A stretch of 64,000 nucleotides of DNA, taken from assembly GCF_014200505.1 (NCBI RefSeq), contig NZ_JACHBX010000004.1, positions 62,001 through 126,000 on the forward strand, given 5' to 3'. The first letter of the stretch is position 1. The number at the start of each line of letters is the position of its first letter. The notes below the pieces were generated by a model, which saw only the letters and a list, made by a program, of their open reading frames with translations, had not been told where the DNA came from and ran no database searches. Of the stretch, positions 49,989-58,987 are shown one piece after another. The DNA is from Massilia aurea. GTDB taxonomy: Bacteria > Pseudomonadota > Gammaproteobacteria > Burkholderiales > Burkholderiaceae_D. The position numbers and the translations under genes were made by a program.

Positions 49989-52160
49989 ATGCTCCTATCC
50001 GATCAGGATATTCGCAATCGCTTGCTGATCGCCCGGCTGCCGGCCATGCCGCAGATCCTGGTCAAGCTGATCGAGCACCTGCAGGCCGACGATCTCGGCA
50101 TGCCGGAACTCGCCGCGCTGATTGCGAAGGACGCCGGCATGACGGCCAAGCTGCTGGCCGTCGCCAACAGCTCCGCCTACCACCGCAGCACGCGCAGCGC
50201 GAATCTCGAACAGTCGCTGGTGGCGCTGGGCACCGACATGATCAAGACGTTGGTGATCAGCGATTCGGTATTCCAGACCTTCAACAGCTTCCCGCATGCC
50301 GGCAGCATCGACCTGCGCGCGTTCTGGAAAAACTCCCTGACCGCCGCCGTGATCGCGCGCGATGCAGCGCGCATGCTCGACTACGTGCATCCCGAAGAAG
50401 CTTATCTGGCGGGCCTGCTGCACAATGTCGGCCGCCTGGCGCTGCTGGCCGCCGCGCCCAAGGAATACGCATTCAACTTCACCGCGCTCGATGACGAAGA
50501 CCTGTGCGCGGTCGAGCAGCGCACCCTCCAGATCACCCACGCCGAAGCAGGCGCCTGGCTGATCGAACGCTGGCAGCTCGATTCGTTCCTGGCCGACGCG
50601 GTGCTGTACCACCACGAGCCGGGCGACCGCCTGGAAGGCAGCCATCCCCTGATCCGCATCGTGCGCCTGGCGCATGTGCTGACCTGCCACGCGCACGACG
50701 AGGCGATGGTGCTCGACGCCTGCGCGCTGTGCGGGATCGACGCCGTGCGCACGGCGCACCTGATGGATGGCGCCGCGCGCCAGGTCGAGCAGGCCGCCGC
50801 GCATCTGGGCATCGATCTGGCAGGCGCCGACGACATTCCGCAGCCATCGGCCTATGCGCCGCCGCCGGCGGTCGACCCGGTGCAAAAGCGCCTGAATGAA
50901 GAAGTGCGCAATATGGTGCTGGTGTCCGAAGTCGGCCAGACCCTGGCGCGCCAGCAGGGCGAGTCGGGCCTGCTCGACGCGATGACGCGCACCGCCCGCA
51001 TCCTGTTCGATTTCGAAAGCGCCGTCGTGCTGCTCGAGAACCCCACCGGCCACCTGTTGTCGGGCGCCCCGGCGCCGGGCGTGGCGCGCATCGCCGATTT
51101 TTCGGTGTCGCTGGCCAAGGGCGGTCCCGTGGCGCGCAGCGCGCTGGAACGCCGCCCCGCGTTTGTGGGCGGTGAACGCCAGCAGCTTGGTCTGGCCGAA
51201 GAGCAGCTGCTGCGCATCCTGGGCACCGACAGCCTGGTGGTGGTCCCGCTGGTGGCCGGCGCGCGCTGCCTGGGCGTGCTGGTTGGCGGCGTGCCGGCCT
51301 GGCAGCTGCCGCATTGCCAGCGCCGCGAGCGGTTCATGCAGGCCTTCGGCGCGCAGGCCGCCGGCGCTCTCGAGAACCTGCTGCTCGAACGTGGTCACGC
51401 ACGGCGCCAGCTGGCCAACGTGGCCGAAGAATTCCGCGACGCGTCGCGCCGCGTGGTGCACGAAGTGAACAACCCGCTGGCGATCATCAAGAATTACCTG
51501 AGCATCCTGGACGGCAAGCTGGCACGCCAGGAACCGGTGGGCGGCGAGCTGTCGATCCTGAACGAAGAGATCGACCGCGTGGGCCAGTTGATCGGCTCCC
51601 TGGCTGAACCGCAGGTGCCGGAGACCGGTCCGCGGCCGGTCGATGCCGCCCGCGTCGTCGACGATGTGCTGCGCCTGTTCCGCACCAGCGGCTTCGTGCC
51701 GGGCGGCGTGCAGATCGTGGCGCACATGGACGGCGACAGCGCGATCGAGGGCGACCCCGATGTGCTCAAGCAGATCCTGGTGAACCTGGTCAAGAACGCG
51801 GTCGAAGCATTCGGGCCGCAGCACAAGAGCGGCGGCCGGATCGAGGTCGTCAACCGCGGCCACGTCAACCGCGAGCGCCACCTGTACGTGGAGCTGGGCG
51901 TGAGTGACAACGGCCCGGGCCTGTCGCGCGAGGTGCTGGCCAACCTGTTCATGCCCGTCAAGAGCAGCAAGGAAGGCGCGCCCGATGGCGGCAAGCGCGG
52001 CCTGGGCTTGTCGATCGTCCATGGCCTGGTCAAGAAGATGGGCGGGCATATCGCCTGCCGCAGCGCCAGTTCCGGTACCTCGTTTGAAATACTCCTGCCG
52101 GCGTACACCGGCGCTGGCACGGCGCTCGCGCTGCCGGCGCGCGCGCTCGGTTCCGCCTGA
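49989..52160 (+). CDS. HDOD - GAF - histidine kinase hybrid sensor
   Basis: 723 residues from ATG 49989 (MLLSDQDIRNRLLIARLP); the frame is open from 49923. HDOD domain about 15-215 (LPAMPQILVKLIEHLQ, YLAGLLHNVGRLAL, HAEAGAWLIERWQL), GAF about 310-470, then a histidine kinase: H-box VVHEVNNPLAIIKNYL, N-box QILVNLVKNAVEAF, G-boxes VSDNGPGL and GKRGLGLSIVHGLV. No transmembrane helix, so it senses inside the cell. Followed nine bases later by a response regulator-type c-di-GMP protein, the probable phosphotransfer partner. Confidence 0.9.
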   Translation: MLLSDQDIRNRLLIARLPAMPQILVKLIEHLQADDLGMPELAALIAKDAGMTAKLLAVANSSAYHRSTRSANLEQSLVALGTDMIKTLVISDSVFQTFNSFPHAGSIDLRAFWKNSLTAAVIARDAARMLDYVHPEEAYLAGLLHNVGRLALLAAAPKEYAFNFTALDDEDLCAVEQRTLQITHAEAGAWLIERWQLDSFLADAVLYHHEPGDRLEGSHPLIRIVRLAHVLTCHAHDEAMVLDACALCGIDAVRTAHLMDGAARQVEQAAAHLGIDLAGADDIPQPSAYAPPPAVDPVQKRLNEEVRNMVLVSEVGQTLARQQGESGLLDAMTRTARILFDFESAVVLLENPTGHLLSGAPAPGVARIADFSVSLAKGGPVARSALERRPAFVGGERQQLGLAEEQLLRILGTDSLVVVPLVAGARCLGVLVGGVPAWQLPHCQRRERFMQAFGAQAAGALENLLLERGHARRQLANVAEEFRDASRRVVHEVNNPLAIIKNYLSILDGKLARQEPVGGELSILNEEIDRVGQLIGSLAEPQVPETGPRPVDAARVVDDVLRLFRTSGFVPGGVQIVAHMDGDSAIEGDPDVLKQILVNLVKNAVEAFGPQHKSGGRIEVVNRGHVNRERHLYVELGVSDNGPGLSREVLANLFMPVKSSKEGAPDGGKRGLGLSIVHGLVKKMGGHIACRSASSGTSFEILLPAYTGAGTALALPARALGSA

Positions 52161-52168
52161 CCCTCACC

Positions 52169-54391
52169 ATGCACGCGCACCCTGCCACCATGCTCCCTGG
52201 TGAACCATCCCCGTTTTCCCCGACACTTGACGCCGACAGCCAGCCACGCCTGCTGCTGGTCGACGATGAACCCCGTCTGCTGGCGTCGCTGTACGAATTG
52301 CTGCAGGGGCGTGGCTACCGCCTCGTGACCGCGCCATCCGGCACCGAGGCGCTGGCGCAGCTGTCGCGCCAGCGCTTCGACCTGGTCCTGCTCGACCTGC
52401 GCCTGCCCGATATCGGCGGCCACGAGATCATGGACTTCATCAACGACAAGGGCATCGACGCCGACGTGATCGTGATGAGCGGCGAGGTGGGCATCGACGC
52501 CGCGATCGGCGCGCTCAAGCGCGGCGCCTACAGCTACCTGCGCAAACCGTACAGCCGCGAAGAGCTGCTCTCGACCGTCAGCAACGCACTGGGACGCCGG
52601 CGCCTGGCGCTGGAAAACGCACGCATCGCGAACCAGCTCGAGAACTCCGAGAAGATGTACCGCTACCTGGTCGACTCGTCGCCGGACATCATCTATACGC
52701 TCAATCACGAAGGCCGCTTCACGTTCGTCAATGACCGCGCCTACCAGCTGCTCGGCTACACGCGCGAAGAGCTGATCGGCAAGCATTACTCGATCGTCGT
52801 GCACGAAGAAGACCTGGAACGCGCGCGCTACGTGTTCAACGAACGCCGCATCGACGAACGCGCATCGCGCAACGTCGAACTGCGCCTGAAGTGCCGGGGC
52901 GGGAATGGCAACACCAGCAGCGACCGCACGTTCAACACGACGCTGATGACGATTTCGCTGAACGCGATCGGCATGCACGTGCCGGACCAGGAAGTAAAGA
53001 AGCTCGAGTTCTTCGGCACCTACGGCGTGGCGCGCGACATCACCGACCGCAAGCGCGCCGAAGAAGTCATCGCCTATCAGGCCTACCACGACATCCTGAC
53101 CGACCTGCCAAACCGCATCCTGTTCAAGGACCGCCTGGGCCTGGCCGTGATCCAGGCCAAGCGCAAGCAGACCGAACTCGCGGTGATGTTCATCGACCTC
53201 GATCGCTTCAAGCTGGTGAACGACACGCTCGGCCACGTCAAGGGCGACGAATTGCTGCAGCAGGCGGCCAGCCGCCTGAAGGAATGCCTGCGCAAGGGCG
53301 ACACGCTGGCGCGCCAGGGCGGCGACGAATTCACCATCGTCTTGCCAGAACTGGTCAGCCACGAAGACGCGCGCATGGTCGCCGATAAATTCCTGGCCTG
53401 CCTGCAGCTGCCGTTCGACCTCGATGGCCACGAAGTGCACATCTCGGCCTCGATCGGCATCGCGATCTATCCGAAGGACGGCGAATCGATCGACGAACTG
53501 CTGCGCCACGCCGACATCGCGATGTACCAGGTGAAAGCGCTGGGTAAGAACGGCCACAGCTTCTATCACGACTCGATGCTCGAAGTGTCGCACCAGAAGA
53601 TCGCGCTGGAACAGGCGCTGCGCCGCGCGCTCGAGCACGACGAGCTGGAGATGTTCTACCAGCCGCAGATCGACGCCATGACCGGCAACATCACGGGCGC
53701 GGAGGCGCTGATGCGCTGGAACCATCCAACGCGCGGGCGCTTGTCGGCCGGCGAATTTTTGCCATTCGCCGAAGAAAACGGCCTGATGCTGCCGATCTCG
53801 GACTGGATGATCGGCGCGCTGTGCCGCGACATGCTGCGCTGGAACGCCGTTGGCGGCAGCGACATCCGGCTCTCGCTGAACCTGTCGCCGCAATACCTGG
53901 ATCGCGGCGATTTCTTTGAAAAGATGCGCGGCGCACTGGCGCGCTACGCGATCTCGCCGCAGCAGATCGAAGTCGAGATCACCGAGAACATCTGCATCCG
54001 CAACCCGCAGTACGCGATCGAGCAGCTCAACAAACTGTGCGAGCTGGGCGTGTCGATCGCGATCGACGACTTCGGCACCGGCTACTCGTCGCTGTCGTAC
54101 CTGCACCGCTTCCCGATCCACACCATCAAGATCGACCAGTCGTTCGTCAAGGAGATCCACGAGGAAGACGGCCACTATCCGGTGATCCTGGCGATCATCT
54201 CGATCGCGCGCGGCCTGGGCCTGAACCTGATCGCCGAAGGCGTCGAGACCGAAGAACAGGCGCGCTACCTGCGCGCCAACGGCTGCATGACGATGCAGGG
54301 TTATCTGTTCTACCGCCCGATTTCGCTGGGCGACTTCATGGTGGCGCTGCGCACCCGGCCCGGATCGAACCTGCGCGCCGTGCTGGCCTGA
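52169..54391 (+). CDS. REC - PAS - GGDEF - EAL response regulator
   Basis: 740 residues. Receiver about 28-145 with LLLVDDEP (acidic pair), phospho-Asp in DLVLLDLRLPD and Lys in LRKPYS; PAS about 165-295 (YLVDSSPDIIYTLNHEGRFTFVNDRAYQLLGY in part); GGDEF about 310-470 with intact RQGGDEFTIV; EAL about 485-730 with GAEALMRW, ITENICIR, IDDFGTGYSSLSYLHRF and IAEGVET. Both enzymatic signatures look intact, so either synthesis or breakdown of c-di-GMP may dominate. Likely phosphorylated by the upstream HDOD-GAF kinase. Confidence 0.94.
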   Translation: MHAHPATMLPGEPSPFSPTLDADSQPRLLLVDDEPRLLASLYELLQGRGYRLVTAPSGTEALAQLSRQRFDLVLLDLRLPDIGGHEIMDFINDKGIDADVIVMSGEVGIDAAIGALKRGAYSYLRKPYSREELLSTVSNALGRRRLALENARIANQLENSEKMYRYLVDSSPDIIYTLNHEGRFTFVNDRAYQLLGYTREELIGKHYSIVVHEEDLERARYVFNERRIDERASRNVELRLKCRGGNGNTSSDRTFNTTLMTISLNAIGMHVPDQEVKKLEFFGTYGVARDITDRKRAEEVIAYQAYHDILTDLPNRILFKDRLGLAVIQAKRKQTELAVMFIDLDRFKLVNDTLGHVKGDELLQQAASRLKECLRKGDTLARQGGDEFTIVLPELVSHEDARMVADKFLACLQLPFDLDGHEVHISASIGIAIYPKDGESIDELLRHADIAMYQVKALGKNGHSFYHDSMLEVSHQKIALEQALRRALEHDELEMFYQPQIDAMTGNITGAEALMRWNHPTRGRLSAGEFLPFAEENGLMLPISDWMIGALCRDMLRWNAVGGSDIRLSLNLSPQYLDRGDFFEKMRGALARYAISPQQIEVEITENICIRNPQYAIEQLNKLCELGVSIAIDDFGTGYSSLSYLHRFPIHTIKIDQSFVKEIHEEDGHYPVILAIISIARGLGLNLIAEGVETEEQARYLRANGCMTMQGYLFYRPISLGDFMVALRTRPGSNLRAVLA

Positions 54392-54397
54392 GTGGGC

Positions 54398-55948
54398 ATG
54401 CCCGACACGTCGTTGTACAGCGCCGAATTCCTGCGTGTGAAAGGCCTGGCCGAGCGTGGCGTGGCCGAGGCCCAGCACAGCCTGGGCTTCATGTACGTGA
54501 ACGGCCAGGGCGTGGCGCAAAGCGACGAACTGGCGGTGAGCTGGTACCGGCGCGCGGCCACGGCCAATCTGGCGCAGGCTCAGTACAACCTCGGCGTGAT
54601 GCTGCAGAAGGGCCAGGGCGTGCCGCAGGACTTCATGCTGGCCGCCCACTGGTACGAGCGCGCCGCCAGCCAGGGCTACGCGCTGGCCCAGTACAACCTG
54701 GGCTGGCTGTACGCCAAGGGGCAGGGCGTGGCGCAGGACGTGGGCCGCGCGCTGCACTGGTTCCGCCTCGCCGCAGAACAGGGCGAGCCGGGCGCCCAGC
54801 ACAATCTCGGGATGATGTACGACACCGGCAAGGGCGTGGCGCAGGACCACGATGCGGCCCTGGACTGGTACCGGCGCGCCGCCAGCCAGGGTTACGCCCG
54901 TTCGCAGTACAGCGTGGGCCTGCGCTACGACAGCGGCCAGGGCGTCGCGCGCGATCCGGCGCAGGCGCTCGGCTGGATGCGAAAGGCTGCGCTGCAGGGC
55001 TACGCGCCGGCCCAGTTCAATCTCGGCCTGCGCTACGACAAGGGCCAGGACGTGGAAGCGGACGGCGAACAGGCGATGCTGTGGTACGGCCGCGCGGGCA
55101 TCCAGGGCCATGCCAGCTCGCAGTTCAATCTGGCGCTGATGTACGACACCGGCCACGGCGTGCCGCAGGACGACGCGCTAGCCGCGATCTGGTACCGGCG
55201 CGCCGCGCAGCAGGGCCACGCAGGCGCGCAGGACAGCCTGGGCATGCGCCACGAGCACGGCCAGGGCGTGGTGCAGGATGCGGCGCAGGCGGCCGTCTGG
55301 TACCGCCGTGCAGCGGAGCAGGGCTTGCCGGTCGCGCAGTACCACCTCGGGCAGCTCCTCGACACGGGCAACGGCGTCGAGCGCGATGCGGTGGAAGCCA
55401 CGGCGTGGTACCGCAAGGCCGCCGAGCAGGGTCACCTGCGCGCGCAGTTCGACCTGGGCCTGCGCCACGAAAACGGCATCGGCGCGGCGCAGGACAGCGT
55501 ACAGGCACTCGGGTGGTACCGGCGCGCCGCAGCCCAGGGTTACGCGGCGGCGCAGTACATGGTGGCCACGCTGCTCGACCGGCTCGATCTGGGCGATCCG
55601 GCCGAAGCCACCGACTGGCTGCACAAGGCGGCAGACCAGAAGCACGCGCTGGCGCAGTTCGAGCTAGGGCTGCGCTACGACTGCGCCAAGGGCGCGGACA
55701 AGGATTACGAAGCAGCCCATTTCTGGTACCTGTGCGCGGCGCGCCAGGGCCACGCGCGGGCCCAGTTCAACCTGGGCGTGATGTATGCGGCGGGGCAGGG
55801 CGCGCCGCGCGACTTAGTTGAAGCCTATGCGTGGCTGCATCGGGCGGGAGGCGCCGGGATCGGGCCGGCACGCGACTACCTGGCCCGCACCGCGCGCCGC
55901 ATGGATGCGCAGCAGTTATCGCAGGCCGAAAGCTTGCTGCACGCATAA
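54398..55948 (+). CDS. Sel1-repeat protein with 13 tandem repeats
   Basis: 516 residues from ATG 54398; a GTG at 54392 directly after the previous stop is an alternative. After about 25 residues, thirteen Sel1/TPR-like repeats of 36 residues follow (pattern AxAQxxLGxxYxxGxGVxxDxxxAxxWYRRAAxQGx), the eleventh short and degenerate. No signal peptide, so it is probably a cytoplasmic scaffold. Immediate linkage to the c-di-GMP regulator suggests it is an output or adaptor of that pathway. Confidence 0.92.
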   Translation: MPDTSLYSAEFLRVKGLAERGVAEAQHSLGFMYVNGQGVAQSDELAVSWYRRAATANLAQAQYNLGVMLQKGQGVPQDFMLAAHWYERAASQGYALAQYNLGWLYAKGQGVAQDVGRALHWFRLAAEQGEPGAQHNLGMMYDTGKGVAQDHDAALDWYRRAASQGYARSQYSVGLRYDSGQGVARDPAQALGWMRKAALQGYAPAQFNLGLRYDKGQDVEADGEQAMLWYGRAGIQGHASSQFNLALMYDTGHGVPQDDALAAIWYRRAAQQGHAGAQDSLGMRHEHGQGVVQDAAQAAVWYRRAAEQGLPVAQYHLGQLLDTGNGVERDAVEATAWYRKAAEQGHLRAQFDLGLRHENGIGAAQDSVQALGWYRRAAAQGYAAAQYMVATLLDRLDLGDPAEATDWLHKAADQKHALAQFELGLRYDCAKGADKDYEAAHFWYLCAARQGHARAQFNLGVMYAAGQGAPRDLVEAYAWLHRAGGAGIGPARDYLARTARRMDAQQLSQAESLLHA

Positions 55949-56056
55949 CTAACGTCCCGTCTTTGAACCGGCGCCACCCCCGCACGGGTGCGCTGCCCCA
56001 CCCTCTGTCATGACACGCCACGCTATACTGTATGCCCATACAGCCACGGGCGTCCG

Positions 56057-57286
56057 ATGGAACTCAACGACAAGCTCGAAATCCTGGCCGACGCGGCCAA
56101 GTACGACGCATCCTGCGCCAGCAGCGGTGCGCCCAAGCGCGGCTCCGAGGGCAAGGACGGCCTGGGCGCCACCACCGGCATGGGCATCTGCCACAGCTAC
56201 ACGCCCGACGGCCGCTGCGTCTCGCTGCTCAAGATCCTGCTCACCAATTTCTGCATCTACGACTGCCAGTACTGCATCAACCGGCGCACGTCGAACGTGC
56301 CGCGCGCCCGCTTTGCGGTCGACGAAGTAGTCAAGCTGACGCAGGATTTTTACCTGCGCAACTACATCGACGGCCTGTTCCTCAGTTCCGGCATCATCCA
56401 GTCGGCCGACTACACGATGGAGCAACTGGTGGCCGTGGCGCGCACCTTGCGCGAGGTGCACAACTTCCGCGGCTACATCCACCTCAAGACGATTCCCGAT
56501 GCCGACCCGCTGTTGATCACTGAAGCGGGCCGCTGGGCCGATCGCCTGTCGGTCAACATCGAGCTGCCGACGCACGACAGCGTGACCAGGCTCGCGCCCG
56601 AAAAGAGCGTGCACACCATCAAACTGGCGATGGGCTCCATCCGGCGCAAGCTTGATGAAAAAGCCGAAGAGCCAAGGTCGCCCGCCTTCGCGCCGGCCGG
56701 CCAGAGCACGCAGATGATCGTCGGGGCCGACGCCAGCGACGACCACACGATCCTCAACACCGCCGAGACGCTGTACGGCAGCTATAAACTCAAGCGCGTG
56801 TACTACTCCGCGTTCAGCCCCATCCCGCAAAGCCCCAAGAGCGTGCCGCTCGCGCCACCGCCGCTGCTGCGCGAACACCGCCTGTACCAGGCCGATTTCC
56901 TGCTGCGCAGTTACGGCTTCACGGCCGGCGAGATCATGCCGCAGACGGGCAATCTGGCGCTGGACATCGATCCCAAGCTGGCCTGGGCGCTGTCGAACCG
57001 TGACCAGTTTCCGATGGACCTGAACCGCGTCGATGCGACGCTGATCGCGCGCATCCCCGGCATCGGCCTGCGCAACGCCAAGCGCATCGCCGACCTGCGC
57101 CGCATTCGCCGCATCCGCTGGGAAGATTTATCGCGGCTGCGCTGCAGCCTGAAAAAGCTGGCACCGTTCGTCATCACCGCCGACTACAAGCCGGCGCAGG
57201 GCGCGACCAGCTCCGACCTGCTGCGCAAGCACATGGCCGACGCGCCGCAGCAGATGAACCTGTGGCCGGAGCTGCAGGCAGCATGA
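56057..57286 (+). CDS. Radical SAM - HhH protein, putative DNA modification/repair (TIGR03916-type)
   Basis: 409 residues from ATG 56057; the frame is open from 55988. Radical SAM cluster cysteines C66, C70 and C73 (NFCIYDCQYCINR), with GMGICHSYTPDGRCVSLLKILLTN before it. A C-terminal helix-hairpin-helix (LIARIPGIGLRNAKRIADL) suggests DNA binding. Its gene overlaps the next by four bases (ATGA), and that next gene encodes a DUF4130-UdgX fusion; this pairing is conserved in bacteria and is the basis for the repair-related name. The reaction is unknown; it is not a spore photoproduct lyase, though that family is related. Confidence 0.88.
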   Translation: MELNDKLEILADAAKYDASCASSGAPKRGSEGKDGLGATTGMGICHSYTPDGRCVSLLKILLTNFCIYDCQYCINRRTSNVPRARFAVDEVVKLTQDFYLRNYIDGLFLSSGIIQSADYTMEQLVAVARTLREVHNFRGYIHLKTIPDADPLLITEAGRWADRLSVNIELPTHDSVTRLAPEKSVHTIKLAMGSIRRKLDEKAEEPRSPAFAPAGQSTQMIVGADASDDHTILNTAETLYGSYKLKRVYYSAFSPIPQSPKSVPLAPPPLLREHRLYQADFLLRSYGFTAGEIMPQTGNLALDIDPKLAWALSNRDQFPMDLNRVDATLIARIPGIGLRNAKRIADLRRIRRIRWEDLSRLRCSLKKLAPFVITADYKPAQGATSSDLLRKHMADAPQQMNLWPELQAA

Positions 57287-58818
57287 CCCCTGCGGCCACC
57301 GCAGCCGTCGTCGCCAGCGAAGCCGTCGCCGCGGTCCGCGCAGGGCAGCCGCTGCTGGTGGCCTCGTTCGTCGAGTGGCGCGCCACGGCCCGCGCCCTGT
57401 TGCGCGCAGGCGTGCCGCCCGAGACGGTGACGTGGGGCGAGCCGGGCGCCGATTTGTTTTCGAGCGCGCCGGCAGCGCCGGCATCGGCCCTGGAGACGGT
57501 GCAACCGACTGGCGACCTTCTCGCGGCCCCGCCTGCCGAACGGGTGGCGCAAGCCACGCCCAGGCCGCAAGTACCGCGCTCCCTGATGGAGATGCTGCAA
57601 ACCGCCGCCTGCTACCGCGACCACGATCGCTGGGCTTTCCTGTACCGCGTGGTCTGGCGCTGGCAGCAGGGCGAGCATGATGTGCAGTCGCCCGCCGATC
57701 CCGATGGCGCGCGGCTGACGTCGATGGTCAAGGCCGTGCGGCGTGAGGTGCACGACATGTTCGCGTATATCCGCTTTCGCGAGCGGCCGATCGAGGCCGG
57801 GCCGCCGCAGTTCGTCGCCTGGTTCGAACCCGCGCACGACGTGCTGCCGCAGGTGGCCGAGCATTTCGTTGCCCGCATGGGCAAGATGACCTGGATGATC
57901 GCCACGCCCGAGGCCAGCGTGCTGTGGGACGGCGCCACGCTGCACGACGCGGGGCCGTTGATGTCCGGCCCCGCCGATCTCGAAGACGACGGCGAGGCGC
58001 TCTGGCTGACCTACTACCGCAGCATCTTCAACCCAGCGCGCCTGAACACGAAGGTCATGCAAAGCCATGTGCCGTCGCGCTTCTGGAAGAACCTGCCCGA
58101 GGGCGCGCTGGTGCCGTCGATGGTCAGCCAGGCCGGCCTGGGCGCGCGCCGCATCGGCCAGGTCGCCGAGGTGGGGCAGCGCCGCGGCACGACGATCCCG
58201 ATCGCGGCCGAGAAAGCCCAGCCTGACCGCGAACAGCCATCAAAGCTCGATGAATGCCGGCGCTGCGAACTGTGGCAGCACGCGACGCAGGCCGTCGGCG
58301 GGATCGGGCCGGACCACGCGCAGATCATGCTTGTCGGCGAGCAGCCGGGCGACCAGGAGGACCTGTCAGGCCAGCCGTTCATCGGCCCGGCCGGCCAGCT
58401 GCTCGATCGCGTGTTTGCGCAGGCGGAGGTGGACCGCCAGGGCGTGTACATCACCAACGCCGTCAAACATTTCAAGTGGGAGCCGCGCGGCAAGCGACGC
58501 CTGCACAAGACGCCGGCGCAGAAAGAGATTGAGGCCTGCCACTACTGGCTCGAAAAGGAAATCGCCACCCGCAAGCCGAAGGTGATCGTGGCGATGGGCG
58601 CGACTGCGCTGAAATCGGTGCTGCAGAAGGGGAACGTGACGCTCAGGGACAGTCTCGGCCAACCGGTGCGCCATGGCGACGCGTGGGTCGTGACGATCTA
58701 TCATCCGTCGTACGTGCTGCGCGTGCCGGACGAGGCAACCAAGCACGAAGCGTTTGCCGTGATGGTCGAGGGCTTGCGTGTGGCGCAGTCGCTGCTTGAG
58801 CAGTCTGGCGAGAACTGA
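57283..58818 (+). CDS. DUF4130 - UdgX-type uracil-DNA-binding fusion protein
   Basis: 511 residues from ATG 57283 inside the stop of the radical SAM gene. N-terminal half (about 1-265) is DUF4130: ACYRDHDRWAFLYRVVWRW, MVKAVRREVHDMFAYIRFRERP (in part), FVAWFEPAHDVLP. C-terminal half (about 315-505) is family-4/5-like UDG: CRRCELW, motif A GEQPGDQED (352-360), the KRRLH loop at residues 404-408, and HPSYVLR. The KRRIH-type loop is the mark of UdgX, whose His covalently traps uracil-containing DNA. Cytoplasmic DNA repair role expected. Confidence 0.9.
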   Translation: MTPAATAAVVASEAVAAVRAGQPLLVASFVEWRATARALLRAGVPPETVTWGEPGADLFSSAPAAPASALETVQPTGDLLAAPPAERVAQATPRPQVPRSLMEMLQTAACYRDHDRWAFLYRVVWRWQQGEHDVQSPADPDGARLTSMVKAVRREVHDMFAYIRFRERPIEAGPPQFVAWFEPAHDVLPQVAEHFVARMGKMTWMIATPEASVLWDGATLHDAGPLMSGPADLEDDGEALWLTYYRSIFNPARLNTKVMQSHVPSRFWKNLPEGALVPSMVSQAGLGARRIGQVAEVGQRRGTTIPIAAEKAQPDREQPSKLDECRRCELWQHATQAVGGIGPDHAQIMLVGEQPGDQEDLSGQPFIGPAGQLLDRVFAQAEVDRQGVYITNAVKHFKWEPRGKRRLHKTPAQKEIEACHYWLEKEIATRKPKVIVAMGATALKSVLQKGNVTLRDSLGQPVRHGDAWVVTIYHPSYVLRVPDEATKHEAFAVMVEGLRVAQSLLEQSGEN

Positions 58819-58917
58819 TCCACGTCGCGATATCGTGACGCGTGCGGAGGCCCGGCGGGCACCCGTCCCAGGCTTACTTATCCGCACACTGCGCCTTGCG
58901 TATGCATTCGAAAGTCC

Positions 58918-58947
58918 TTGTGATCGCCGCGATGGCCGCCTCATAAT
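58918..58947 (+). promoter_or_regulatory. Possible promoter of the TraB/GumN-family gene
   Basis: TTGTGA (58918-58923) and CATAAT (58942-58947) separated by 18 bp, about 40 bp upstream of the ATG at 58988. Confidence 0.4.
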
Positions 58948-58987
58948 CGGCGCACGCTTCTGGCTACTTTCACAACAGGATCTCTTC

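Noticed and set aside
51494..55156. 1,220-codon open frame on the minus strand across the signalling operon
   Set aside because: It is antisense to three well-supported genes, rich in His, Arg, Ala and Gln, and has no domain; long shadow frames are expected at this GC content.
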